This document shows positions 8,694 to 17,861 of a stretch of 64,000 nucleotides of DNA, piece after piece. A model generated the notes under the pieces. The model did not search any database. It was not told where the DNA came from and saw only the letters and a list, made by a program, of their open reading frames with translations. The stretch is from positions 186,001 to 250,000 of the forward strand of contig QORU01000011.1 of the NCBI GenBank assembly GCA_003574785.1. The letters are read 5' to 3'. How positions within the stretch are numbered: the first letter of the stretch is position 1; each line of letters starts with the position of its first letter. Source of the DNA: Taklimakanibacter deserti. Lineage in GTDB: Bacteria; Pseudomonadota; Alphaproteobacteria; Rhizobiales; Aestuariivirgaceae. Both the position numbers and the translations under genes were made by a program.

Positions 8694-9950
8694 CTATCCT
8701 TGATATTCGAGTATGTACAGGCCACCATTATAGTCGTTGGCATAGACGAGGCCGGCTTTGTCCACATAGACATCGCAGGACTGTATGACCTTCTTGCGGT
8801 TGGGTCGCCGGTCGGCGAGCGTCGCGGGCTCGCCGGGCACGAAGGCGGCGACCTCCTTCGGCCGGTACTGATCGCTTATGTCGAAGACGCGGATGCCGGC
8901 ATTCTGGTAGGTGGCGAAGATCAGCTCGGAGCTGACGAAGGAATCCGGCCGGTTCTCGTGAATATTGTGCGGCCCGAAATGACCACCCTTGCTCTTGTAA
9001 TCGGCCTCCTTGGGTTCGGGAAAGGTCGCGAGGCTGATGGGATTGCCGGGAACGCGATTGTCGAAGATCCAGATCGGCTTGAAGCCGTCCTCATAGTCAT
9101 CGAGCACCGCCTCATCGGCGACCACCAGCAGGTCGCGGTCGGGCAGAGCCAGGCAATTATGCGTGCCGCCGCCGAAGGGAGGCGACCAGTTCCGGTGCGT
9201 GATGAGCTTCGGCTTGCGGCGGTCGGCGACATCGATCACCACCATGCCGGCATCGCGCCAGGCGCCATAGGCGATATCGCCGGATACCGTCGCATGATGA
9301 AGGCCATAGCGTCGGGTGGGCTCCCAGTCCGGCGTCTCGCCGGCGGCGAGGTTCATGCCCGGCAGCCAGTAGCGCCCCGCCTCGACCGGACGCGTGGGAT
9401 CGGTCATGTCGATGGTGATGAAGATATAGTCGGTGAAGCCGTCGAGCAGCGCCGAGGCATAGGCCCAGCGCCCGCCGGTATACCAGATGCGGTGAATGCC
9501 GCCGCCGGCCACCGGCATGAAGCCGATCTTTCGCGGCTTTCCCGCCGTCGAGATATCATAGACCGCCATGCCTCCTGTCCAGTCGCGCGCCGCATCGCCG
9601 CTGGCGGTGCCGACCTTCCGGCCGATGGCGCCCTTGTAATAGGCCTTCTCGTCCTGGAATTCGGCGGCGGCGAACATGTCCTTGGCGTTGATCACCAGCA
9701 GCAGGTCGCCATGGGTCTGGAGATGGATGTTCCAGGTATTGTGCGGGGCCGCGACATATTCGACGGCTTTCGGATGATGCGGATCGCGCACGTCGATTAC
9801 GCTGAAGCCCTTTGAGAACATGTGGCCGACATAGGCGAAGCCCTTGTTGACCATGAGCTGCACGCCGTCCGGCCTTCCGCCTTGATCGCTATGGCCGATC
9901 AGTTTCATGTTGTAGCTGAAATCGGCTTTCGGAAGAGGCTGGATGCTCAT
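8694..9950 (-). CDS. LVIVD-repeat beta-propeller-like protein
   Basis: 418 aa. Carries several repeats of the LVIVD type: GFSVIDVRDPHHP, MAVYDISTAGKPRK, IDMTDPTRP, MVVIDVADRRKPK, IRVFDISDQYRPKE, and a C-terminal GLYILEYQG, consistent with a propeller. No signal peptide or membrane segment is visible, unlike the surface and periplasmic LVIVD proteins. It lies between the binding-protein gene of the ABC transporter and the FAD dehydrogenase on the same strand, so it probably acts on the same substrate, for example as a lactonase-like or binding protein. No catalytic residues could be assigned. Confidence 0.75.
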   Translation of the reverse strand: MSIQPLPKADFSYNMKLIGHSDQGGRPDGVQLMVNKGFAYVGHMFSKGFSVIDVRDPHHPKAVEYVAAPHNTWNIHLQTHGDLLLVINAKDMFAAAEFQDEKAYYKGAIGRKVGTASGDAARDWTGGMAVYDISTAGKPRKIGFMPVAGGGIHRIWYTGGRWAYASALLDGFTDYIFITIDMTDPTRPVEAGRYWLPGMNLAAGETPDWEPTRRYGLHHATVSGDIAYGAWRDAGMVVIDVADRRKPKLITHRNWSPPFGGGTHNCLALPDRDLLVVADEAVLDDYEDGFKPIWIFDNRVPGNPISLATFPEPKEADYKSKGGHFGPHNIHENRPDSFVSSELIFATYQNAGIRVFDISDQYRPKEVAAFVPGEPATLADRRPNRKKVIQSCDVYVDKAGLVYANDYNGGLYILEYQG

Positions 9951-10031
9951 GGGCTGTTTCCCGTATCCTGTGGTTGCGGTGATTTCACGGATGCCGGACG
10001 GCGCCGTGGCGCCGCCCAGCGTGGAGATTTC

Positions 10032-11141
10032 CTATTTCACGCCCCAGATCTTGGCATAGGCATCGGCATAGCCGTTATTGGGGTCGTAGGTGTTGGCGGG
10101 CCCGCCGTCGAACTCGATGTTGGACGGCAGGAACAGATGCGGCGGCGCGATGAAGCCGCTTTCCTTCTCGCCGTTCTCGGCCCGGTTGGCTTCATCGACG
10201 ATCTGCCAGCCCTGCAGAAGCAGCGGCTCGGCCACGGTTCCCGCCTGATACTCGCCGGCCCGGATGCGCTGGAAGGCAACTTCACTGCCGTCGCCGGCGG
10301 AGATCGCCAGCGGATTGTCCTTGCCGCCGATGCCCGCGGCTGAGAGCGATGGCGCCATGAAGTCGAAAGTGAGATCATTGATGCTGAGCGAGGTGGTCCA
10401 TGCGGCGCCGTGGCGCTGCAGCAGCGATGTCGTCAGCTGCGGCATGCGGTTCGACGCGTCGGCCAGCGGCGTATCGACGATCTCGAGCACCTTGCTTTCA
10501 CCGCAGACCTTGATGACCTCGGCCATGGCATCCGACTTCTTGACGGCGATCTCATAGGTGCTGTCGGTGAAGATCACGGCGCCGACCTTGCCGCCGGTCT
10601 CGGCGCAAGGATAGGACGCGGCGGCGCGCGCCACGTCGAGCGGGTCGGTGGTGATGTTGGTGAAGATCGGCAAAGTGTCATGCGGGCCGGCCTTGCCATA
10701 GGAATGCCAGCCGATGAGGGTGATCCCCTGCTTCCCCGCTTCCTCGATGACCGCCGCCTGTTCGGTTGCGTCGATGCCACCGAGCACGATGATATCGGGC
10801 TTCGAGGCGATCGCTTGATTGAGGGCAGTGGCGCGGCCCGCGACCGATCCCTGGCCGTCGCTCTCCTTGAATGTCCAGCCGATCCGTTGCGCCGCGGCCT
10901 TCACGCCTTCACCGGCGCCGCGCGCACCGCCATTGCGCTGGTCGGTCGACACGTAGAAGATCGTCTTGCCTGCGGCCGCCTTTGGTCCGGTGGTGGGTCC
11001 GTTCCACGGCGCGTTGGGTTTGCTCATCTTTTCCACGAAGGCCTTGGCGTCCGCAACCGCGTCGGCGAAGGCGACACTCGCGCCGGTTGTCAGTGCCGCA
11101 AGGAGCAAGGCTGTCGTGGTGATCGTCCGCTTCACTATCAT
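10032..11141 (-). CDS. Sugar ABC transporter, periplasmic binding protein
   Basis: 369 aa, peripla_BP_4 / ribose-binding type. Sec signal peptide at the N-terminus (MIVKRTITTTALLLAAL...ASVAFA). Core matches: IFYVSTDQRNGGA, PDIIVLGGIDATEQAAVIEEA, TLIGWHSYGKAG, VGAVIFTDSTYE. Start set at MIVKR because it has a GGGAGGAAAG ribosome site and a signal peptide directly behind it; the open frame runs further upstream through the permease but in the wrong frame for it. Third gene of the transporter set (ATPase, permease, binding protein). The ligand is probably a sugar, polyol or sugar acid. Confidence 0.88.
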   Translation of the reverse strand: MIVKRTITTTALLLAALTTGASVAFADAVADAKAFVEKMSKPNAPWNGPTTGPKAAAGKTIFYVSTDQRNGGARGAGEGVKAAAQRIGWTFKESDGQGSVAGRATALNQAIASKPDIIVLGGIDATEQAAVIEEAGKQGITLIGWHSYGKAGPHDTLPIFTNITTDPLDVARAAASYPCAETGGKVGAVIFTDSTYEIAVKKSDAMAEVIKVCGESKVLEIVDTPLADASNRMPQLTTSLLQRHGAAWTTSLSINDLTFDFMAPSLSAAGIGGKDNPLAISAGDGSEVAFQRIRAGEYQAGTVAEPLLLQGWQIVDEANRAENGEKESGFIAPPHLFLPSNIEFDGGPANTYDPNNGYADAYAKIWGVK

Positions 11142-11188
11142 GTCACTTTCCTCCCGTTGATATCCTCCGCCAATGCGAAGTCCTTTGC

Positions 11189-12244
11189 TCAGGCGCTCGC
11201 CTGAGGAGTGTCGCTCGTCGCCGGCGCTCGCGCGCGGCCGCGCCGCTTCTGGGCATAGGCGGCGAGGCCAATGGCGATCAGCAGCGTGACGCCGTTGAAC
11301 AGCGGCTCGATGTAGAAGGCACCGCCGATCTGCTGGATGCCGGATATGCCGACCGCGAGGACCGCGACGCCGACAATCGTTCCCCAGACATTGACGCGTC
11401 CGGGCTTGATCGTCGTCGAGCCGAGGAAAGCGCCGACCAAGGCAGGCAGCAGATATTCGAGCCCGACACTCGCCTGGCCGATCCGCAGACGGGCGGCGAG
11501 GAGCAGCCCGGCGGCGGCACCGAGCAGGCCCGACACGACGAAAGCGCCGATGATGAAGCGCCGGTTGGGGATGCCGTTGAGCTCGGCGGCGCGCGGGTTG
11601 GCTCCGATCGCATAGAGGCAGCGGCCGATCGGCGTGTATTCGAGGACGACCCACATGGCGAAGCTGATCGCCAGCACATAGAAGGCGACGACCGGGATGC
11701 CCAGCGGCTGCCAGGCATACATATCGGTGAAGCCCTTCGGCAGGACGCCGACGATCTGGCGTCCTTCCGTGTACCAAAGGGCGATCGCATAGAGGATCGT
11801 GCCGGTGCCCAGCGTGGCGATGAAGGAATCGATGCGGGCCACTTCCACGAGGAGCCCGTTCAGGAGCCCGAGCAGGCAGCCGGCGAGCAGGACCATCACC
11901 ACCACGATGCGCCAGTCGATCCCGAGCGTGGTCTGCAGTGCAATGGCCAGAATGTGCCAGAGCACGATGCCGTAGCCGACCGTCAGGTCGATGCGCCCGG
12001 CAGCCATGGGCGTCATGGCCGCCAGCGAAAGAATAGCGATGATCGCCTTGTCGCCCAGGATGGAGCGCAAGTTCAGCATCGTCGGGAATGTATTGGGTAG
12101 CAGAATGGAGAAGAGCAGGATCAGCAGGATCGTGAACACCAGCAGTCCATAGACCGGTATCAGCCTGACCAATTTTTGCCGGATATTCATCGAGGCCAGC
12201 TCGACTTTGGTCGGTTCGAGGGCGGTGGACTTGATGGATTGCAT
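11189..12244 (-). CDS. Sugar ABC transporter permease (RbsC/BPD_transp_2 family)
   Basis: 351 aa integral membrane protein with about nine to ten hydrophobic segments. The conserved stretch TPMAAGRIDLTVGYGI and the later GANPRAAELNGI and VSGLLGAAAGLLLAARLRIGQ are typical of ribose/xylose-class permeases. It starts 15 bp downstream of the ATPase stop and precedes the binding-protein gene by about 47 bp. Forms a homodimeric channel with the ATPase encoded upstream. Confidence 0.9.
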   Translation of the reverse strand: MQSIKSTALEPTKVELASMNIRQKLVRLIPVYGLLVFTILLILLFSILLPNTFPTMLNLRSILGDKAIIAILSLAAMTPMAAGRIDLTVGYGIVLWHILAIALQTTLGIDWRIVVVMVLLAGCLLGLLNGLLVEVARIDSFIATLGTGTILYAIALWYTEGRQIVGVLPKGFTDMYAWQPLGIPVVAFYVLAISFAMWVVLEYTPIGRCLYAIGANPRAAELNGIPNRRFIIGAFVVSGLLGAAAGLLLAARLRIGQASVGLEYLLPALVGAFLGSTTIKPGRVNVWGTIVGVAVLAVGISGIQQIGGAFYIEPLFNGVTLLIAIGLAAYAQKRRGRARAPATSDTPQASA

Positions 12245-12258
12245 GTGACGAGCCCTTG

Positions 12259-13788
12259 CTAGACCGCGGCATGGATGCCGGATGGTGAATCGGCCAATGA
12301 CGATGCCAATGTAACCGTCTCGATGCTCAATGCGCCGCCGTCGAGCTCGCTGACGATCTCACCATGGCGGAACACCAGGGCGCGGTGGCAGATCTGCGCG
12401 ACCTCCTCGAAGTCGGTGGAGATCAGAAGGATCGCCTGCCCGGCGGCGAGCTGCTCGGCCAGCAGGTGATAGATTTGGGCCTTGGCTCCGACATCGACTC
12501 CGGCGGTCGGATCCTCGAGCACCAGCACCTTGGGCGCGATACGCACCCACCGCGACAGCACGACCTTTTGCTGGTTGCCGCCGGACAAGCTTTCGATCGG
12601 CGTTTCCGGATCATTGGGAACCAGTCCGATCCGGCGGCCGGCCTCGTGGCATTGCTGCGCCTCGATGCCGGGCCGGGCGAGCGACAGCAGCCCATGGCCG
12701 GAGGCTGGCGGATTCAAGAACAGGTTTTCCCGGATCGACATGCCGGGCGCGACCGATTCGGCGAGGCGATCGGCGGCGATGATCCCGAGCCCGCCTGTGA
12801 TCGCCGCGGCGGGCGATATATTGGCGAGCTTGCGGCCACCGATCGATATTGCTCCCGCGGTCTGCGGCTCGTCGCCGACCAGGATCCGTCCGATGATCTC
12901 ATGGCCTGCTCCCCTGAGACCCACCAGCCCGACAATCTCGCCGCGGTGGACGGTGAAGGAGACGGGTCCCACGCTTTCACCCGCCAGATCCTTGCAAACG
13001 AGAACTTCCTCCGGCGCCGGCCGCGGCGGACGGACGAACACTTTCTCTGGCTCCCGGCCGATGATGCTGCGGATCAGCGCCTCCGGGTTGGACTTGTCCG
13101 TGCGGCGCGCATCGGCCACCTTCCCATCGCGCAGGACGAGCAGCGAGTCGGAGATGGCGAATACCTCGTCGAGGCGATGCGAGACATAGATCATGCTCAC
13201 ACTTTCCCGCTTCAGCTGGCGCAATACGCTGAACAGGACTTGCACGTCGTTCTTGGGCAGGCTGGCGGTCGGCTCGTCGAGAACCAGGATACGCGACTGG
13301 ATGCCAAGCGCGCGCGCAATGGCGACCAGCGATTTCTCGGTGCGGGTCAGATCGCTGACGCGGCGACGCGGATCGATGGCCGGCGCGATCCGCGCCAGCG
13401 ACCGGCGCGCCTGGTTCTCCACCGCCGCCCAGTCGATGAGCCCGAAGCGGCGTGCAAACCCTTGAGCCAATGCGATGTTCTCGGCAACCGTCATCCACTC
13501 GATGAGGCCGAGGTCCTGGTGGATGAAGGCGACGGCATGGCGATCACGCTTGAGGTCGTAGGGCTCCTCGCCGAGCCGGACCTCGCCGCCATCGGCCTCG
13601 AAGACCCCGGCAAGGATCTTGACCAGCGTCGACTTGCCGGCGCCGTTCTGCCCGAGAAGAGCCAGCACTTCTCCTTGCAACAGGGTCAGATCGACGTCTT
13701 GGACGGCCTTGGTGGCGCCGAAGGACTTCCGCAGACCGCGGATCGTCAATGCAGCCGGCCGATGGGCAACCCCCGGATCTTGTTGCAT
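12259..13788 (-). CDS. Sugar ABC transporter ATP-binding protein (RbsA-like, two ATPase domains)
   Basis: 509 aa with tandem nucleotide-binding domains. First half: Walker A LLGQNGAGKSTLVK, signature-like VSDLTRTEKSLVAIARAL, Walker B ILVLDEPTASL. Second half: degenerate Walker A region VGLVGLRGAGHE, signature ESLSGGNQQKVVLSRW, Walker B VLVLEDPTAGVD. The degenerate second P-loop is normal for RbsA/XylG ATPases. First gene of the transporter set; the AT-rich region 13789-13939 separates it from the divergent AraC regulator. Confidence 0.92.
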   Translation of the reverse strand: MQQDPGVAHRPAALTIRGLRKSFGATKAVQDVDLTLLQGEVLALLGQNGAGKSTLVKILAGVFEADGGEVRLGEEPYDLKRDRHAVAFIHQDLGLIEWMTVAENIALAQGFARRFGLIDWAAVENQARRSLARIAPAIDPRRRVSDLTRTEKSLVAIARALGIQSRILVLDEPTASLPKNDVQVLFSVLRQLKRESVSMIYVSHRLDEVFAISDSLLVLRDGKVADARRTDKSNPEALIRSIIGREPEKVFVRPPRPAPEEVLVCKDLAGESVGPVSFTVHRGEIVGLVGLRGAGHEIIGRILVGDEPQTAGAISIGGRKLANISPAAAITGGLGIIAADRLAESVAPGMSIRENLFLNPPASGHGLLSLARPGIEAQQCHEAGRRIGLVPNDPETPIESLSGGNQQKVVLSRWVRIAPKVLVLEDPTAGVDVGAKAQIYHLLAEQLAAGQAILLISTDFEEVAQICHRALVFRHGEIVSELDGGALSIETVTLASSLADSPSGIHAAV

Positions 13789-13939
13789 TTTCTCCCATTC
13801 CTGGACCGATCTTCGCCAGCCTCCAAGGTATGGTGGCCGATATTATAAAAAAGGTCAATAATAATATATAATCAGCCAAGCGCAATGTTGTAACCTGGGG
13901 GACCCTTGGCTATGTGGTCCCAAATTTGATGGTGATGGC
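13789..13939. promoter_or_regulatory. Divergent promoter region between sugar ABC operon and AraC gene
   Basis: This 151-bp gap contains an AT-rich block (about 13840-13873) that stands out from the GC-rich surroundings. On the reverse strand a TATAAT hexamer lies at 13847-13842, placed to drive the ABC operon; no good -35 could be chosen. The flanking sequence GGTCAATA...TAATCAGCC is weakly symmetrical and could hold an AraC-type operator. Confidence 0.4.
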
Positions 13940-14809
13940 TTGAACTCCGTATCAACGGTTGACCGGCTGGTTCGCATAACCCGAGACTTCGCGTTCGTGT
14001 CGAGGGGCGGCCGGAAATTTGCCGGCGACAGCAAAGCAGGCCCGTCGGTCGCGACATTTGACTGCGGCGAATGGGAGGAATCCTCCGAGGGGGATGAGCT
14101 GCACAAGCTCGTTCTCGTTGTCGATGGGATGATGGATGTCGAGGGAGGTTCCGGTGGCTGGCTGGTGATGCCGAACCACATGATATTTGTGCCGGCCAAT
14201 CGTCCGTTCAATTTGCGCACGGCGGCCGGAACACGGGTGAATGCCGCGTTTCTCGACCCCAATGATCATCCCTGGCACCATCACGGCTGCTGGGTGACCC
14301 AGGCCAATCCGCTGGTTCATGAAATCTTCGCGCTGTTGGTTGACCTGGCCGGCCGTGAGTCCGGTGATCCGGACATGATGCGCCACTTGCTCAAGACGAT
14401 CTCGATGCTGTGCACCGAATGGTTCTCCAATCCCAGGATGCTGTGGCTTCCAGCGGCGAAGTCACCAGAGACACGGGCTTTCGTCAGCCATGTCCGGGAA
14501 CATCTCGATGACGTCACGGTTGAATCGGCCTGCCGCGCCTGCGCGCTGGCCCCCCGCACGATGCAGAGACTGGCCCAGCAGGAATTCTCCTTCGGACCCA
14601 AGACACTGATCTCGGAGGTCCGCATCATGCGCGCCATGGAGCTGCTTGCCGCTGACAGCCTGTCGCTGGACAGGATAGCGCGAGCTGTCGGCTATTCCAG
14701 CTCGAGCGCGTTCACCATTGCCTTTTCCGGACGCATCGGACGCTCTCCCCTGGAATACCGGCTCACGAACCGCACCGCTCTGCAGTCGTGCCGGATAGCG
14801 GCCGACTGA
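13940..14809 (+). CDS. AraC-family transcriptional regulator
   Basis: 289 aa. N-terminal cupin-like sensing domain (GWLVMPNHMIFVPANRPF), C-terminal double helix-turn-helix of about 85 residues (VTVESACRACALAPRTMQRL and LDRIARAVGYSSSSAFTIAF, ending GRSPLEYRL). Divergent from the sugar ABC operon and so its probable regulator. No ATG fits the N-terminus; a TTG at 13940 is the best start seen, so the exact start is unsure. Convergent with the SDR gene at 14858. Confidence 0.85.
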   Translation: MNSVSTVDRLVRITRDFAFVSRGGRKFAGDSKAGPSVATFDCGEWEESSEGDELHKLVLVVDGMMDVEGGSGGWLVMPNHMIFVPANRPFNLRTAAGTRVNAAFLDPNDHPWHHHGCWVTQANPLVHEIFALLVDLAGRESGDPDMMRHLLKTISMLCTEWFSNPRMLWLPAAKSPETRAFVSHVREHLDDVTVESACRACALAPRTMQRLAQQEFSFGPKTLISEVRIMRAMELLAADSLSLDRIARAVGYSSSSAFTIAFSGRIGRSPLEYRLTNRTALQSCRIAAD

Positions 14810-14857
14810 GAGCCGGGCAAGGATCTCTCCAAGTGATTTGAGGACGCTACCAGACGC

Positions 14858-15700
14858 TCATTTCCGCGTGGCTCTCGCGTCCTGCCAGTCTTGCGGGCTC
14901 ATCATCTGCCTGAGGAAGTTGAATTGCCCGGCCCCTTGCAGCCACTCGCCGCCGTCGATGGTCACGTACTCGCCATTGATATAGGCGGCCTGATCGCAGA
15001 CGAGGAAGGCGGCAAGGTTCGCCAGTTCCTCGTGGCGCCCGGCGCGGCGCAGCGGGTTCTTCTCCTCGAAAGCCTTGGCGAGCTCAGGCTTGGGCACCAG
15101 CCGTTCCCACGCCCCTTCGGTCGGAAAGGGACCGGGCGCTATGGCATTGAGCCTGATGCCGCGGCCGCCCCATTCGACGGCGAGCGAGCGCGTCATCGCC
15201 AGCACGCCCGCTTTTGCCATCGCCGAGGGCACGACAAAGGCCGATCCGGTGAAGGCATAGGTGGTGACGATCGAGAGCACGGTGCCGGCATGGCTTTCCG
15301 CCAGCCAGCGCTTGCCCGAGCCCAGCGTGACATAGCCCGTGCCATGCAGCACGACACCTAGGATCGCATCCATGGCGCGATGCGACAGGCTCTCGGTCGG
15401 TGCCGTAAAATTGCCAGCGGCGTTGTTGACCAGGATGTCGAGCGCGCCCTTCTCCCAAATCGCCGACAGCATGGCGTCGACGGCTTCCGGATCGCGGATG
15501 TCGCAGCTTATGTGTTCGACCCTTCCGGCGCCAGAGGCCGAGAGCTCGGCGGCTGTCTTCTCAAGCACCTCTGGGCGCCGCCCACAAATGACGACATGGG
15601 CGCCAAGGGACATGAAGCGCTGGGTGATCGACCGGCCCAGGCCGGTGCCGCCACCCGTCACCAGCACCCGCTTGCCGGCCAGCAGATCATCCTTGAACAT
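14858..15700 (-). CDS. SDR oxidoreductase resembling 2,4-dienoyl-CoA reductase
   Basis: 280 aa Rossmann-fold enzyme: NAD(P) motif TGGGTGLG (residues 15-22), NNAAG (92-96). The usual YxxxK Tyr is Ser159 (SAMAK), while a Tyr lies at 148 (TTYAFTG); the Tyr148/Ser159/Lys163 spacing is the one found in mitochondrial-type 2,4-dienoyl-CoA reductases, where the Tyr is catalytic. Also VVPSAMAKAG and EELANLAAFL match that group. Role inferred: reduction of dienoyl-CoA or a related enoyl-CoA during beta-oxidation. It overlaps the end of the upstream acyl-CoA dehydrogenase gene by 14 bp, so the two are coupled. Confidence 0.85.
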   Translation of the reverse strand: MFKDDLLAGKRVLVTGGGTGLGRSITQRFMSLGAHVVICGRRPEVLEKTAAELSASGAGRVEHISCDIRDPEAVDAMLSAIWEKGALDILVNNAAGNFTAPTESLSHRAMDAILGVVLHGTGYVTLGSGKRWLAESHAGTVLSIVTTYAFTGSAFVVPSAMAKAGVLAMTRSLAVEWGGRGIRLNAIAPGPFPTEGAWERLVPKPELAKAFEEKNPLRRAGRHEELANLAAFLVCDQAAYINGEYVTIDGGEWLQGAGQFNFLRQMMSPQDWQDARATRK

Positions 15701-16901
15701 CCCGGCCCCATTTCCAGAAATCGATGCCCTCCTTCGCCAAAGCGCGCGCGATCAGCATGCGGTGGACCTCGGAGGCGCCGTCGATCAGCCGCGCGGCGCG
15801 GGCATAGCGGTAGATCCAGTCGAGCACCGTGTCCTTGGAATAGCCCTTGGCGCCGAGAAGCTGGATCGAGGTATCGGCGGCCTTGTGCAGCGTGTCGGCG
15901 ACATGGATCTTGGCCATGGAGATGTCGCTTTGCGCCTTGTCACCCTGGTCCAGGCGCCAGGCGGCGTTCATGGTGAGAAGGCAGCCGACCTGGATGTCCT
16001 TGGCGACATCGCCCAGCATCATCTGCACGGATTCGCGGGTCGCGAGCGTCGCGCCAAAGGCCTTGCGCTCACCGACATGGGCTTGCGCGATCTCGAGGCA
16101 TCGCTTGGCGAGGCCGAGCCAGCGCATGCAATGGGTGAGGCGCGCCGGACCTAAGCGCAGTTGCGTGAATTTGAGCCCATCGCCTTCCTCGAGGAGGCGA
16201 TGCTCCATCGGGATCTCGAGCCCGTCGAATTCAAGCTCGCACACGCCGCCATGCTCCTGCGGCCCCATGATGTCGATGCGCCGCACGATGCGCCAGCCGG
16301 GATCGTCGCCATGATAGAGGAAGGCCGAAAGCCCGCGCCGCGGATCATCGGAGGTACGGGCGATGAGGATGAAATGGCGGGCGAGTGCCGCGCCCGAGAT
16401 GAACCATTTGCGGCCCCTGACGACATAGCGGTCGTTCTTCCTCTCGGCCCTGGTCAGCATCATGCCGCCGGGATCGGAGCCCGAGCCCGGGGCAGGCTCG
16501 GTCATGACGAAGGACGAGCGCAACCTGCCGTCGATGATCGGCTGCAGCCATTTGTCCTTCTGCTCATCGCTCAGCACCTTGTTGAGGACGGTCATGTTGC
16601 CGTCATCGGGCGCCGCGCAATTGAGCGTGGCGGGTCCGAAGATCGAGCGGTTGGCTTCTTCATAAAGCGCCGCCCAGCCGACCACGGAGAGACCGAGCCC
16701 GCCGCGCGAGGTCGGCATTTGCGGGGCCCAGAGGCCCGCCGCCTTGGCTTTGGCGCGCAGCTCGTCCAGCCGGTCGAGCCTTATATTCTCGAATTCGTCA
16801 TAGATCTCGGGGCGGCTTTCGAGCGGCAAGACCTCGCTCGCGATGAAATCGCGGGTCTTGCGGCGGAGCTTCTCGATATCTGGGGAAAGGGTGAAATCCA
16901 T
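15687..16901 (-). CDS. Acyl-CoA dehydrogenase
   Basis: 404 aa flavoprotein. The N-terminal helical domain contains LWAPQMPTSRGGLGLSVV; the mid domain FVMTEPAPGSGSDPGGM and RKWFISGAALARHFILIART are the FAD/substrate-binding strands; the C-terminal helical domain ends with QLLGAKGYSKDT and DGASEVHRMLIARAL. It catalyses alpha,beta-desaturation of an acyl-CoA, passing electrons to ETF. First gene of a two-gene unit with the dienoyl-CoA-reductase-like SDR. Substrate chain length cannot be told from sequence. Confidence 0.88.
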   Translation of the reverse strand: MDFTLSPDIEKLRRKTRDFIASEVLPLESRPEIYDEFENIRLDRLDELRAKAKAAGLWAPQMPTSRGGLGLSVVGWAALYEEANRSIFGPATLNCAAPDDGNMTVLNKVLSDEQKDKWLQPIIDGRLRSSFVMTEPAPGSGSDPGGMMLTRAERKNDRYVVRGRKWFISGAALARHFILIARTSDDPRRGLSAFLYHGDDPGWRIVRRIDIMGPQEHGGVCELEFDGLEIPMEHRLLEEGDGLKFTQLRLGPARLTHCMRWLGLAKRCLEIAQAHVGERKAFGATLATRESVQMMLGDVAKDIQVGCLLTMNAAWRLDQGDKAQSDISMAKIHVADTLHKAADTSIQLLGAKGYSKDTVLDWIYRYARAARLIDGASEVHRMLIARALAKEGIDFWKWGRDVQG

Positions 16902-17029
16902 GTTCTACCGGGATGAGGACGGGCGGATGGGGCGTAAATGGCGCATGTGGCAATCTTTAACACCTGGAAATCCCAATTGAATCAAGGTGCCATGGATTTG
17001 CCGCCTATTCTAGGGTATCAGTTCGCACC

Positions 17030-17809
17030 ATGATCAGACATCCCCTCGTCGGCCTCCCCTCCGACACCTATGAAAGCAACCACCTGCTCTTCCATTCCCT
17101 CGGCGACAAATATGTCCGCGCCGTCTCCGATGTCGCGCAATGCCTGCCGGTGATGATCCCGGCCATTGCCGAGGCCATGGATCTCTCGGCGCTCCTCGAT
17201 CATTTCGACGGTGTCCTGATGACCGGCGCCATCTCCAATGTGCATCCGCCGCATTATGGCGGAGCGCCCTCGGTCGATCACGAGCCCTATGACCATCATC
17301 GCGACCAGCTCACCTTGAAGCTGATCCGCGCTGTCATCGACCGCGGCATGCCCCTCTTCTGCATCTGCCGCGGCTTCCAGGAGCTCAATGTCGTGCTGGG
17401 CGGCACGCTCGAGACCGAGGTGCAGCGCGGCGAGGGCCGGCTCGATCACCGCTCGCGCAAGGTCGAGGACATGGACGTCAAATACGGACCCGTCCATGCG
17501 ATCTCGATCACCCCCGGCGGCCAGCTCGAAGGCATTCTCGGCAAGCGCGAGACCATGGTGAACAGCCTGCATCGCCAGGCGGTGGACAAGATCGCCCCCG
17601 GCCTCACTGTCGAGGCGCGTGCGCCCGACGGCATCGTCGAGGCGGTGTCGGTCAAGGGCGCCAGGTCCTTCGCCATCGGCACCCAATGGCATCCCGAATA
17701 CAAAGCCGCAGGCAATCCCGACTCGGTCAAATTGTTCAAAGCCTTTGGCGATGCGGTGCGGCTCCATGCGGCGCGCCGCATGAACGAGAAGCTCGCCCGC
17801 GCCAGCTAG
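17030..17809 (+). CDS. Gamma-glutamyl-gamma-aminobutyrate hydrolase (PuuD) family, peptidase C26
   Basis: 259 aa class I glutamine amidotransferase fold. Nucleophile Cys113 in CICRGFQELN, and the catalytic His/Glu in GTQWHPEYKA. PuuD-type enzymes remove glutamate from gamma-glutamyl amides made during amine degradation; other members act on other gamma-glutamyl compounds. The gene stands alone between the acyl-CoA dehydrogenase promoter and the convergent TetR gene, so context gives no substrate. A PuuA-like ligase is present about 33 kb away (50951-52327) and could supply one. Confidence 0.85.
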   Translation: MIRHPLVGLPSDTYESNHLLFHSLGDKYVRAVSDVAQCLPVMIPAIAEAMDLSALLDHFDGVLMTGAISNVHPPHYGGAPSVDHEPYDHHRDQLTLKLIRAVIDRGMPLFCICRGFQELNVVLGGTLETEVQRGEGRLDHRSRKVEDMDVKYGPVHAISITPGGQLEGILGKRETMVNSLHRQAVDKIAPGLTVEARAPDGIVEAVSVKGARSFAIGTQWHPEYKAAGNPDSVKLFKAFGDAVRLHAARRMNEKLARAS

Positions 17810-17861
17810 AGTCCTTCGTCAAGTCGTCTTGAGCCCAATCCTTCGCAGGATGTCGAATGCC

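Noticed and set aside
7794..9815. A 673-codon open frame on the + strand
   Set aside because: Antisense to the FAD dehydrogenase and LVIVD genes; no recognisable motif or ribosome site.
11142..12272. Upstream extension of the sugar-binding protein into the permease gene
   Set aside because: The extension lies out of frame over a clear permease, and a ribosome site plus signal peptide mark the true start at 11141.
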